DNA of 64,000 nucleotides. It comes from Streptomyces sp. Q6. GTDB taxonomy: Bacteria; Actinomycetota; Actinomycetes; Streptomycetales; Streptomycetaceae. This document shows positions 17,613 to 26,549 of this stretch, piece after piece. The stretch is from positions 4,774,001 to 4,838,000 of the forward strand of contig NZ_CP146022.1 of NCBI RefSeq assembly GCF_036967205.1. Reading direction: 5' to 3'. Both the position numbers and the translations under genes were made by a program. The notes under the pieces are model-generated. The model was not told the DNA's origin and did no database searches. It saw nothing but the letters and a program-made list of their open reading frames with translations. Each line of letters starts with the position of its first letter. The stretch's first letter is position 1.

Positions 17613-18350
17613 CTAGTGAGCCACGGCGCGAGCCATGGAACCGTGGCGCGGCTGCATCGGGACGCCCCTGGCGGGCTCCGGTGCGGGCCGGCCCGCCGGT
17701 GCGGCGGGCGAACGGCGTGGCTGAGCGGCCACCCCGTTCTGGACGTCCATCACGGCGTGCGCCACGAGGCCGCCCATCGGGTCGTGCCTGATCAGGTCCC
17801 GCAGCCGGGATCGGGACGAGCGTCCCTCGTTCCCCGGGTACAGGTGCTTGCCGAGTCCGACCGCGTGGGCCAGTGCGGCGAGCGCCGCGGTCCGGGGGTC
17901 CGGCGGAACGCCGGTCCGGATCGCGCTGTCCAGCCGGGACCTGATCTCCCGGCTGATCGCTGTCTCCGTCGCCTGGTAGCGAGTCGTCGGCAGCACCCCG
18001 CACATCTGTCCCGCCACGGCATGCACCATGCCGCACCGCTCCAGGTGCGAGAGATAGGTCTGGCGAAGGCCAAGGCGCGGCCCGCCAATCCAGTGGACCG
18101 CCCGCACAGGAGCGCCGCGCCTTCGCAGCAACTCCAACGCGCAGTCCAGTGTCGGATCTCCGGTCGGCCGTGGTGCCACCACGGCGATACGATCCCCGTC
18201 TGGGGCTATCCGTCCGGCCAGCGCCAGCTCTACTAGCTGTGCTCCGGCCAGACCTAGGTCGAGCGACTGCGGCTGCGCTGTGGTACCCGTGGCCGGGTCC
18301 AGAGCGAGCAGCAGAAGCTCCTCCGGAAGTGTTCTGCGGCTCCTGCCCAT
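17613..18350 (-). CDS. GOLPH3/VPS74-like (GPP34) protein
   Basis: A 245-residue protein of the GPP34 family, which in eukaryotes binds phosphatidylinositol-4-phosphate on Golgi membranes and is frequent, with unknown role, in Streptomyces. The diagnostic start LPEELLLLALDPATG is followed by LGLAGAQLVELALAGRI and the later TAALAALAHAVGLGKHLYP. The last 60 residues are Pro/Arg-rich and probably disordered. The ATG at 18350 has GGGGAGG nearby. It stands alone between the XRE gene and the divergent carboxypeptidase. Confidence 0.85.
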   Translation of the reverse strand: MGRSRRTLPEELLLLALDPATGTTAQPQSLDLGLAGAQLVELALAGRIAPDGDRIAVVAPRPTGDPTLDCALELLRRRGAPVRAVHWIGGPRLGLRQTYLSHLERCGMVHAVAGQMCGVLPTTRYQATETAISREIRSRLDSAIRTGVPPDPRTAALAALAHAVGLGKHLYPGNEGRSSRSRLRDLIRHDPMGGLVAHAVMDVQNGVAAQPRRSPAAPAGRPAPEPARGVPMQPRHGSMARAVAH

Positions 18351-18564
18351 CCATGCCTCCCCGCGTGGATGAATGACAGGGTGACCCCTCTCACATTGGT
18401 CTGTCGAGAGTGCGTGGGGGCTTTGGGCGGGAACCGGCAGGTATGTCGTTCTCGTCTACCGGGGGGGTTAAGCCCCCACACAGGACACTGGTACATGGTT
18501 CGGACAGGGTCAGACAGGCGCAGACTGTCCGGCACGTCAGTCGTAAGCGGTCGAGGAGGCATCG

Positions 18565-19176
18565 GTGGCGGGGACCCCCGACAGGTCGGGAGAGCAGAAG
18601 GCGTCGGGCGGGACGACCCCGGACGAACGCGATCCGCGGCTCGCGGTGGCGCGCAGTACTCCGTCGGGATCGGGGTCGGCCCCGGCCGGCGTCGATCAGC
18701 CGACGGCCGTGTTCTCGGTCCGGGCGACCGGGTCGGACGCGGCGGACGACGCCGCGGCCCCGGAAGAGCCCGGTGACGCCCGTCTGCGGGCCGCTGTGGC
18801 CGCGTGGGTGAACGGGCCGGAGGGCGACGCCCAGGACGGCCCTGAGGGCGGTTCTGCCGGGTCCGGCGGTGCGGCTGAGGCTGCCGCCCCGGAGCGGGAC
18901 GGCGGCGCGGAGCCGGCGGAGCCCGAGGTGGAGGCCACCGTGGACGCCGACGCCGACGCCGAGCCGACGGCGGAGGTGACCGAGCCCGGGCCGACGGCTG
19001 ACGCCGCTGGGCCCGATCCCGAGCCGGAGCCTGACGCCGAGCCGACGTCCGACGCCGAGCCGGAGGACGCGGCCGAGCCGACGTCCGACGCCGAGCCGAC
19101 GGCTGACGCCGAGCCCGAGCCGCAGGACGCGGCGCCCGAGCCGGCCGAGCCCGAGGCCGACGCCGAGCCCGAGGGG
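18565..19176 (+). CDS. D-Ala-D-Ala carboxypeptidase, N-terminal cytoplasmic part (separated by a frameshift)
   Basis: First part of a carboxypeptidase gene that continues at 19174-21080. The GTG at 18565 has GAGGAGG 7 nt upstream. It encodes an acidic, Pro/Ala/Glu-rich tail with a VDQPTAVF motif near residue 43; the same motif recurs after the break (VDHPTAVFK, VDQPTTMLK), showing both parts belong to one protein. After AEPEG (base about 19173) this frame turns into Arg/Pro/Ser-rich nonsense, while the next frame takes over with the same acidic Pro/Ala/Lys composition. Adding one G to the GGGG at 19173-19176 rejoins them. Confidence 0.75.
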
Positions 19177-21080
19177 CTGCCCCGGAGACCGAGCCCGCTG
19201 CCGCGCCGAAGGGCGACACCGAGGCCGAGGCCGAAGCCGACCCGAAGCCCGCTGCCACGCCGAAGCCCGACGACGCCGAGCCCAAGGCAACCGACGCCAA
19301 GCCCGCCGCGCTCAAGGCCGACGAGCCCGAGGCCGCCGACGCCAAGCTCGCCGCGCCCAAGCCCGGCACGGAGCCCAAGGCTGCCGAAGCCAAGCCCGCC
19401 GCGCTCAAGGCCGACGAGCCCGAGGCCGCCGACGCCAAGCTCGCCGCGCCCAAGCCCGGCACCGCGCCCAAGCCCGACGACGCCAAGCCCGCCGCGCCCA
19501 AGACCGATGAGCCCAAGGCCGCGCCCGCCGTCGACCACCCCACCGCCGTCTTCAAGGCCGTCGCGCCGCCGGTCGATCAGCCGACGACCATGCTCAAGTC
19601 GCCCGTCGCCGGCGGTTCCGCGCCGGAGAGCGACGTCGAGCGCACGAGCCGGTTCGTCCCGCTGAAGCCGCTCGACGACAGTGCGAACGCGAAGGCGAAG
19701 GCAAAGCCGAACGCGAGCGCGCCGACCGGGACCCCGGTGGAGCCCGCCGTGCCCGAGCGGACCACGCAGCAGCCGCTGCCGCCGAAGCCGCCGATCGACC
19801 TGCTCGCGGAGCTGACCAACACCCCGCCGCCCCCGGAGACCCGGGTCCGCACCACTGTGCGGCGGTTCAAGATCTGGACGCCGGTCGTCCTGCTCCTGGT
19901 CGTCGTGTTCGCGATCGTGCAGGCCGTGCGCCCGCTGCCGACGCCCACCCTGAGCCTGACCGCGCAGGAGACCGTCTCGTTCGAGGGCGGCAAGCCGTCC
20001 GTGCCCTGGCCCGGCCAGGGACAGGCGGCGATGGACGTGAACGGCATCGGCACGTTCGGCACGTCCGGCAGCCAGAAGCCCGTACCGATCGCGAGCATCG
20101 CCAAGGTCATGACGGTCTACGTCATCCTGCGCGACCACCCGCTCAAGACCGGTGCGAAGGGGCCGATGATCCCCGTCGACGCGGCCGCGCAGAAGCACTA
20201 CGAGACCGGCAAGGCCGAGAACGAGTCGGTGGTCAAGGTCACCGAGGGCCAGAAGATCTCCGAGTACGAGGCGCTCCAGGCGGTCATGCTGCCGTCCGCC
20301 AACAACATCGCCAAGCTGCTGGCCCGCTGGGACACCGGCGAGACCTCCGAGGACGCGTTCGTCGAGAAGATGAACAAGACGGCCGCGGAGCTGGGGATGA
20401 AGAACACGACGTACACCGACCCCAGCGGGCTCGACAAGACGACCGTGTCCACCGCCGAGGACCTGGTGAAGCTGGGGCGCGCCGCGATGGAGAACCCCGT
20501 CTTCAAGGAGATCTCCCGGCAGAACAAGTACACGGACCTCAACGGGGACGAGCAGAAGAACTTCCTCGGACTCGTCCCGACCGTCGCCGTCGGCATCAAG
20601 ACCGGCACCACCACCGCGGCGGGCGGCAACATCCTCTTCGCCGCGGAGAAGACCGTCGACGGCAAGCCGCAGACGATCATCGGCGCGGTCCTCGGCCAGT
20701 ACGGGAGCAACGGCGTCGCCAACATCGACGAGGTCACCTCGGCCACCCGCAAGCTGATCGAGGCGGGTCAGCAGGCGCTCACCGCGAAGACCATCGTGAA
20801 GAAGGGCGACGTCGTCGGCGAGGTCGACGACGGCATGGGCGGCACGACCCCGGTCGTCGCCACGAAGGACGTCTCCGCCGTCGGCTGGTCGGGCCTGACC
20901 GTCCGGCTCGCCCTGGACGACCGCAAGGGCGAGACGGTGCCGCACGCGGCGAAGGCCGGCACCGAGGTCGGCGTGCTCAGCGTCGGCGACGGCAAGAACG
21001 ACGCCGTCGAGGTGCCCGTCGCCCTCCAGGAGGATCTGGCCGAGCCGGGCCTCGGCGCGAAGATCAAGCGCGTCGGATAA
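19174..21080 (+). CDS. D-alanyl-D-alanine carboxypeptidase, membrane and catalytic part
   Basis: Main part of a peptidase S11-type DD-carboxypeptidase that trims peptidoglycan stem peptides outside the membrane. Order: Pro/Ala/Lys repeat region; VERTSRFVPLKP; one transmembrane helix (WTPVVLLLVVVFAIVQAV, about 19877-19930); then the penicillin-binding domain with SIAK (IASIAKVMTVYVIL), SANN (LPSANNIAKLLARW) and KTG (VGIKTGTTTAAGG). If the frameshift is real, translation could restart at ATG 19590, giving a 496-residue protein that keeps the helix and all catalytic motifs. Followed 135 bp later by a membrane protein gene. Confidence 0.88.
19296..19462 (+). repeat. 74-bp exact direct repeat, two copies, inside the carboxypeptidase gene
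   Basis: The 74 bases at 19296-19369 recur exactly at 19389-19462 (period 93 bp). They encode a repeated KPAALKADEPEAADAKLAAP unit of the proline/alanine-rich stalk. The repeat keeps the reading frame (93 is a multiple of 3), so copy number can change without breaking the protein. It is also a likely site for assembly or consensus error. Confidence 0.85.
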
Positions 21081-21214
21081 CGGTTCCGCGGGAGGCCGGT
21101 CGGCATCGGCCTCCCGCGGCGCCTGTTCACAGACTCCGTGCTAGCGTCGCGAGACCGGGGCAGGACCGGGACGTTCCCTCGGTCGTTCGGACGGTACGTA
21201 CGGGAGTGTCAGCA

Positions 21215-23065
21215 GTGACCACAGCGGAGCCGACGCGCGCCGACGACGCCGAGCCGGGTTCCGGGCAGGTGCGAATACGGGTCCCCGCGCAGCCGCAGCA
21301 GGACCGGGAACCGTCCACCGCCGGAGCGGGACCGCAGGGCCGGCCGTGGTGGCTGCGTGTCGCCCGGCACCCCGTCACTCTCGCCACCGCCGTCGCCGCG
21401 GTGCTGCACCTCATCTGGTTCTTCACGTTCGCGAACAGTGGCGGCGACCTCGCCGCGCAGGACGCGTGGGCCGAGTTCGTCGGCCGGCACCCCGACTCCG
21501 CGTACAACCTCGCCTGGTACGGCGGCATGCACCCGGTGTCGTACAGCGTCGTGTCGCCGTATCTGATGTCGGTGCTCGGCGTACGGACGACGATGATGGT
21601 CGCCGGGACCCTCTCCGCGGCGCTCCTGGCCCTGATCCTGATCCGGCCGCGGGCCGTCGTCCGGCCGCTGTGGCCCGCCCTCGCCGGTGTCTTCGCGCTG
21701 CTGTGCAACGCCGCGTCGGGCCGCGTCACCTTCGGCCTCGGCATGATGTTCGGGCTCGCCGCGGTCGCCGCCGTCTTCTGCTGGCCCTACCGCTGGCGCC
21801 ACCGGCGATGGGCGAAGGCGGCCGTCGCCGCGCCGCTCGCCGGGCTCGCCACGGCCTGCTCGCCGGTGGCGGGCCTGTTCGTGGGACTCGTCGCCGTCGC
21901 GCTCTTCCTCCAGAAGCGACGGCCCGGGGCGTACGCGCTGGGCATCGCGCCCACCGTCGTCGTCGGGCTGTCGGCGTGGCTGTTCCCGTTCTCCGGGACG
22001 CAGCCGATGTCGTTCTGGTCGACGCTGCTGCCGATCGCGTACGGCCTGCTCGTCTGCTTCCTGGTGCCCAAGGAGTGGGTGACGGTGCGGATCACGTCCG
22101 CCGTCTACACCCTGTCCGTGCTCCTGGTGTGGCTGATCAGTTCGCAGATCGGCTCGAACATCACGCGCCTGCCGATGCTGTTCGCGGGCGTCGCGCTGCT
22201 CGCCGCGCTGCCGTTCACCGTGCCGCGCTCGCGCAAGTGGTACGTCGTCGTCATCGCGTTCGTCGGGTTGAATGGCTGGATCGGGTTCAAGTCCGTCGAC
22301 GACGTCGTCCGGACGACCCCGGAGGCGTCCTGGGCGCGCGAGCTTGCGCCCCTCGTCAACGAGTTGCAGGACGTCGGGGCCGAGCGCGGCCGCGTCGAGG
22401 TCGTGCCCGCCCGCTCCCACCGGGAGGCGTCCGCGCTCGCCCCGTACGTGAACCTGGCGCGCGGCTGGACCCGGCAGGCCGACATGAAGCGCAACCCGCT
22501 CTTCTACGACGACAGCCTCAACTCGGCGAACTATCACGAGTGGCTCAAGCGCTGGGCCGTGCGGTACGTGGTGCTGCCGAAGGGCGAGCCGGACGGCGCG
22601 GGCAGCGAGCGCGAGCGGGAGCTGGTGCAGCGCGGGCTGCCGTATCTGAAGCAGGTCTGGGGCGACGCCAACTGGCAGCTGTTCGCCGTCACCGACCCGA
22701 CGCCCATGGCCGAGCCGAACGCACGCGTCGACGCCGCCGAGCAGAGCGAGCTGACCATCGAGGTGACCAAGCCGGGCCACGTCCTGATCCGCGTCCCGTA
22801 CTCGCCGTGGCTCGCGGTCGTCGACGAGGACGGCAAGGCGCTGGACGCGCCGCGCGAGACGGAGGCGTCGCAGCGGGCGCGGGAGGGCGACGACAGCCTC
22901 CCCAAGCGGTTCGACAACGTGCACGGGTGCCTGTTCGAGACGGCGGAGGACGCGTCGGGGGACCAGTGGACCGAGCTCGTCGCCCCGCGGGCCGGCACGT
23001 ACCACCTGGCGGCGCCCTACAAGTGGTGGTCCCGGGGCACGCCCTGCCCGGACGAGCTGCGGTAG
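21215..23065 (+). CDS. Polytopic membrane protein with large C-terminal extracytoplasmic domain
   Basis: A 616-residue membrane protein. After a charged N-terminus, about ten hydrophobic helices span residues 45-365 (for example VTLATAVAAVLHLIWFFTF and WYVVVIAFVGLNGWIGF). A soluble C-terminal domain of about 250 residues follows, with WARELAPLVNELQDVGAERG and VRYVVLPKGEPDG. The layout, with an early acidic loop (AQDAWAEFV), recalls GT-C glycosyltransferases, but no diagnostic catalytic motif is certain. GTG 21215 has GGGAG 8 nt upstream; GTG 21206 is possible. It follows the carboxypeptidase gene, which fits a cell-envelope role. Confidence 0.6.
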   Translation: MTTAEPTRADDAEPGSGQVRIRVPAQPQQDREPSTAGAGPQGRPWWLRVARHPVTLATAVAAVLHLIWFFTFANSGGDLAAQDAWAEFVGRHPDSAYNLAWYGGMHPVSYSVVSPYLMSVLGVRTTMMVAGTLSAALLALILIRPRAVVRPLWPALAGVFALLCNAASGRVTFGLGMMFGLAAVAAVFCWPYRWRHRRWAKAAVAAPLAGLATACSPVAGLFVGLVAVALFLQKRRPGAYALGIAPTVVVGLSAWLFPFSGTQPMSFWSTLLPIAYGLLVCFLVPKEWVTVRITSAVYTLSVLLVWLISSQIGSNITRLPMLFAGVALLAALPFTVPRSRKWYVVVIAFVGLNGWIGFKSVDDVVRTTPEASWARELAPLVNELQDVGAERGRVEVVPARSHREASALAPYVNLARGWTRQADMKRNPLFYDDSLNSANYHEWLKRWAVRYVVLPKGEPDGAGSERERELVQRGLPYLKQVWGDANWQLFAVTDPTPMAEPNARVDAAEQSELTIEVTKPGHVLIRVPYSPWLAVVDEDGKALDAPRETEASQRAREGDDSLPKRFDNVHGCLFETAEDASGDQWTELVAPRAGTYHLAAPYKWWSRGTPCPDELR

Positions 23066-23075
23066 GCCCGCCGGC

Positions 23076-24395
23076 TCAGTCGCCGGCCGGGCCGGAGAGG
23101 TGGCAGATGTCCGTCGGCCGCCGCACGCCCCGAGGGGTGTCCGTCGCCGCGATCTGCGTCCGCACCGTCTCCAGCTGGGCCAGGATCGTGCGCAGCGTTG
23201 CGGCCGTCGGAGAGCGGAAGTACTCCAGGACCGCCCGGTAGAACGCGTCCCGCAGCACCGGCGGCATCACGTCCGACGCGTCGAAGCAGAGCGTGTCCGC
23301 GTCGTGCGTGAGGTAGGAGGCGATCTCCTGCGCCACCGGGTTGTCGTCGGGCTGCGGGTCCGTGGCGTCGGGGAAGAAGGGCCGCAGGTGCGGCTCGGCC
23401 GCCTTCGACCACTCCTGCCGCCCCTCCTCGCTGGTCAGCCGCCGCACCAGCTCCTGCGCGCCGGGGCTGTCCGTCAGGACCGCCGCCATGTCGCCGGACA
23501 CCTCGAAGGCCTTCTTGTACGTGGGCGAACCCCCGAGGAAGCGGGCCGCGGGCTCCACGCGGATGTCGTCCCGGGGCGCGTACAGGTAGCGGACGAACGA
23601 CGCCTGGTGCTCGTGCGTGCACCCGGGCTGCGAGCCGCCGAGCAGACCGCGCGCGTCCCCGTCCGGGTGGTCGGGGTCGGGCGTCCCCCAGAACGACATC
23701 GTCAGGGACGACTCGATGGCGCGCTGCGAGCGCTTGCCGCGCGCTTCGAGGAGGCCGGCCCACGTGGTGAACGCCCGCTTCACCGCGGGGGACCCGGCCC
23801 AGTCGAGGCGGCCCGTCGCCCACTGCGTGTACGTCGCCGGGCCCGCCTGGTGCAGCAGGATGTCCTCGACCCAGTCGGTGCCCGGCCAGCCCGACGTGGC
23901 CTGTGCCGCCATCCCCACGCACCAGGCGGGGTCGCCGCCCGGGGAGCCCGTCCTGCTCCACACCAGGCTCTTGAGGTCGACCTTGAGCGGCACCCAGTAG
24001 GTGCGGCGGCGCCCCTCCACCATGAGGGTGGGGGACCAGGGCGGGAAGGCGCGCTCGGCGGCCGCCTCGTCGAGGGGCTTGAGCTTGTTCTGCGCGGCGT
24101 ACTCGGTGAGTTCGCCGATGCTGTTGAGGATGGCGACGTCCGGGGGCGCGTCGGCGGCGAGCTGGGCGACGAGCGTCTCGCGCAGCGAGCGGGTGCCCTG
24201 GTAGACGTACCGGTGCCCGGACCCCCGCGACAGCTGCCGCAGGACGGACGTGAACGCCTCGCCCTCCGCGCCGGTCCACGGGCCGAGCACCACGACCGGG
24301 GAGCCGCCGCCGGAGGAGCAGCCTCCGGTGAGCGCGCTGAGGGCCAGGAGGACAGCGGCCAGGGCGAGCCGGACGGGACCGCGCGGGCTCCTCAC
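23076..24395 (-). CDS. Solute-binding lipoprotein, GlnH-like member of the pknG locus
   Basis: A 439-residue lipoprotein. The signal peptide ends in the lipobox LTGGC; the mature protein has an extracellular solute-binding protein layout (VVLGPWTGAEGEAFTSVL, LAADAPPDVAILNS, WVPLKVDLKSLVW). The GTG start at 24395 overlaps the upstream gene by four bases. In mycobacteria and corynebacteria a lipoprotein (GlnH), a four-helix membrane protein (GlnX) and the kinase PknG are encoded together and are thought to sense amino acids. The same three parts occur here in one tight operon, though in the order kinase-GlnX-GlnH. Ligand is inferred from that synteny only. Confidence 0.7.
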   Translation of the reverse strand: MRSPRGPVRLALAAVLLALSALTGGCSSGGGSPVVVLGPWTGAEGEAFTSVLRQLSRGSGHRYVYQGTRSLRETLVAQLAADAPPDVAILNSIGELTEYAAQNKLKPLDEAAAERAFPPWSPTLMVEGRRRTYWVPLKVDLKSLVWSRTGSPGGDPAWCVGMAAQATSGWPGTDWVEDILLHQAGPATYTQWATGRLDWAGSPAVKRAFTTWAGLLEARGKRSQRAIESSLTMSFWGTPDPDHPDGDARGLLGGSQPGCTHEHQASFVRYLYAPRDDIRVEPAARFLGGSPTYKKAFEVSGDMAAVLTDSPGAQELVRRLTSEEGRQEWSKAAEPHLRPFFPDATDPQPDDNPVAQEIASYLTHDADTLCFDASDVMPPVLRDAFYRAVLEYFRSPTAATLRTILAQLETVRTQIAATDTPRGVRRPTDICHLSGPAGD

Positions 24396-24862
24396 GCGCT
24401 CACCCCGCCGCCGCGGCCGACCAGCAGGTACTCCCGCCGGTACACGTGCAGCGCGCCGCCCGCCACGGCGCCGACCAGCACACCGAGGGGGGCCACCCAG
24501 CCGGCCAGGACGTCGATGCCGCCCAGCTCCCCGTCCCGTACGGCCTGTTCCATGCGGGCGGCCGCCGGGCGGATCGCCGCCGGATCGGGCTCCGCCAGCG
24601 GGTCCCGTTCGGCGCTGACCTCCACCTCGGGGGAGGAGTCGCGGGCCAGGACATCCGCGTACGGCACGGCGTCGTGCTGCGCGAGCTGGGCCCGTACGCC
24701 GTCGGCCGCGAGCCACGGCACCACGAGCAGCGGCAGCGCGGCGGCGAGCAGCGGCACGCTCAGCCTGATCCGCATTCGGCGGCGCAGGAAGAACACCGTG
24801 CGCCACAGCCCCACCGCGAGCAGGACGAAGCAGCACGCGGCGACCGCTCCGGCGGCGATCAC
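24392..24862 (-). CDS. GlnX-like membrane protein, C-terminal half (may be fused to the preceding gene)
   Basis: A 156-residue product with helices at 1-20 (IAAGAVAACCFVLLAVGLW) and 32-50 (LSVPLLAAALPLLVVPWLA), an extracytoplasmic segment, and a last helix near 120-140 (DVLAGWVAPLGVLVGAVAGG). The GTG at 24862 overlaps the stop of the upstream frame by GTGA. One extra base in the CCCC at this junction would join the two into a single protein of about 391 residues with four helices, the topology of GlnX. Either coupled genes or one gene with a base missing would look like this. Confidence 0.65.
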   Translation of the reverse strand: MIAAGAVAACCFVLLAVGLWRTVFFLRRRMRIRLSVPLLAAALPLLVVPWLAADGVRAQLAQHDAVPYADVLARDSSPEVEVSAERDPLAEPDPAAIRPAAARMEQAVRDGELGGIDVLAGWVAPLGVLVGAVAGGALHVYRREYLLVGRGGGVSA

Positions 24863-25565
24863 CCGGGGCCGAGGGCGGCGCGTGCGGCGAGGCGGCCGTG
24901 CAGATCGCGTTCGAGGGCGGTGATGCGGTCGACGACCGTGGTCGCGTCGGCGGGTTCGGCGGCGGGGCGGCAGCGCGGGTAGGGGCGTCCCGGTCGACGG
25001 CCGTCTCGCCGGTCGCGTCGGGGCAGAGCATGCTCGCCGCGTACGCGAGTCCGGCGCGGCGCAGCGCCGGGTCGCCGACGTTGGTCCTGGCCCAGGCGAT
25101 CCACTCCTCGTAGCCGTCGATGAGTCCGGAGACGACGTCGAGCTCCTGGCGCTGGGCCTCGCCGAAGGCGCCGCCGCGCGAGAGCCGGGCGATGTCCTGG
25201 GCCGCGGCGCCGGTGCGGGCGGCGTAGCGCGGCCCGAGGCCGGAGAGTTCGACGGCGCTGCCCGCGTCCAGGCCGACCTCGGCCTCGCGCTGGGCGATCC
25301 GCAGCGACGTCCGCGCGTCGGCCAGATCGCCGAGCGCCGGGGCGAGTTGGGTGCGGATGTACGTCGAGTCGGCGCGGACCTCCGCGTACGCCCAGCCGAG
25401 CGCGGCGAAGCCGACGAGCGCGAGCAGGGGCAGGGCGACGAGACGGTCGCGCAGGTAGGTGCGGTTGCGGGGCGCGCTGTGGGCGCGGGCGGGTGGCGGC
25501 CACAGCAGGCGGCGCAGGGGCGGGGCCCAGCGGGGGACGGGGCGGCGCAGCCGGGGCCGCCTCAC
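24859..25565 (-). CDS. GlnX-like membrane protein, N-terminal half (internal frameshift)
   Basis: Starts at GTG 25565, overlapping the kinase gene's stop by GTGA. The product has one N-terminal helix (LVALPLLALVGFAALGWAYA) and an alpha-helical extracytoplasmic sensor-like region (LGDLADARTSLRIAQREAEV). Near 24955-24985 the frame turns to Pro/Ser-rich nonsense, whereas the alternative frame continues sensibly as ATTVVDRITALERDLHGRLA and stops at 24859. A single-base loss in a CCGCCG/CCCC stretch explains this. Together with the next gene it probably encodes the GlnX-like partner of the kinase. Confidence 0.65.
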
Positions 25566-26549
25566 ACGCCTCGCCTCAGCAGGGGGTGCAGCAGGGCGGG
25601 CAGCGGGCGCCGGTCCCTGTGGTGCCGCAGCGCCATCGGGCGGACCAAGTAGGCGCGGTCCAGGAGGCGTTCGGCGATCTCGTCGGCGTGCGGCAGATCC
25701 TCGGAGCGGGCCGCCTGACGGGCCAGCATCAGATAGAACCCGGAGAGATGCGTGCCCAACTCACGCCCCTGAGAGGGAAATTCGAGGCGTCCTCCGGCGT
25801 CGCGCGCCTCGTCGTCGCGGGCCGCGGTGGCCCGGGACAGGTGGGCGAGGCCCGCCGCGTCGACGGTGCCCGCCACCACCAGGCGCTGCGCCGCCTCCCA
25901 CACCTCGGCCTTCATCCGGACGCGGGCCTGCTCGTCGGTGAGCCCGTGCTCGTTGAAGAGCCGGCCGAGCCGCACCAGCGCCTCCTCCAGGGTGTCGGTG
26001 CCGTCCACGTGCTCGACGGCGATCCGCACCGTCGCGGTCCGCGCGGCCGTGCGGTGCCGGGAGTGCTGCGGCACCGCGTCCAGGGCGTCGATGGCGGCGG
26101 CGCGGGCGCCCGCGCCGCCGAGCGCGAGACGGGTGCGGGCGGCGCCGAACGCCGCGCTGCCGAGCGACGGATTGCGCAGTCGTACCGCCTCGTAGAAGGT
26201 GAGCGCCTCGTGCCAGTGCCCGAGGGCCGCCTCGCCGCCGGACCGGCGTTCCGCCCGGTGGCCGAGGTGCTCGGCGCAGTAGCCGAGGGCGAGCTTGGGC
26301 GCGTACTCGCCGGGGATCGCGCCGTAGACCTGGTCGAAGTGGTCGCGTGCCGAGACGACGTCGTCGCGGGCGAGCGCGAGGAGGCCCTGGTGCCAGTCGA
26401 CGCGCCAGTCGTGCCGCGAGCGCTCGCGGCCGATGGCGTCGACGGCGCCGCGCAGCTCCTCCTCGGCGAGCTTCAGGTCGGCGTCGTCCGGATCGGTGCG
26501 CAGCGCGACACGCAGCCTCAACCGGCAGCGCAGCAGGTGCACTTCGGGG
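25562..26549 (-). CDS. pknG: PknG-type kinase, C-terminal TPR part (separated by a frameshift)
   Basis: C-terminal tetratricopeptide region of the kinase encoded at 26518-27876. Coding sense resumes at EVHLLRCRLRLRVALRTDPD and continues with the helix pairs typical of PknG: WRVDWHQGLLALARDDVVSA, HFDQVYGAIPGEYAPKLALG, YEAVRLRNPSLGSAAFGAAR. No start codon of its own is convincing. Adding one base to the CCCC run at 26546-26549 gives DSPEVHLLRCRL and one continuous 770-residue protein. Its stop overlaps the GlnX-like start (GTGA). If the break were real the kinase would lose its dimerisation/TPR region. Confidence 0.75.

Noticed and set aside
23076-25565. A single 829-codon leftward frame across the lipoprotein and membrane genes
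   Set aside because: The middle of this frame is Arg/Ala-rich nonsense, whereas the shifted frame encodes clear transmembrane helices. The lipoprotein has its own GTG, lipobox and overlap.
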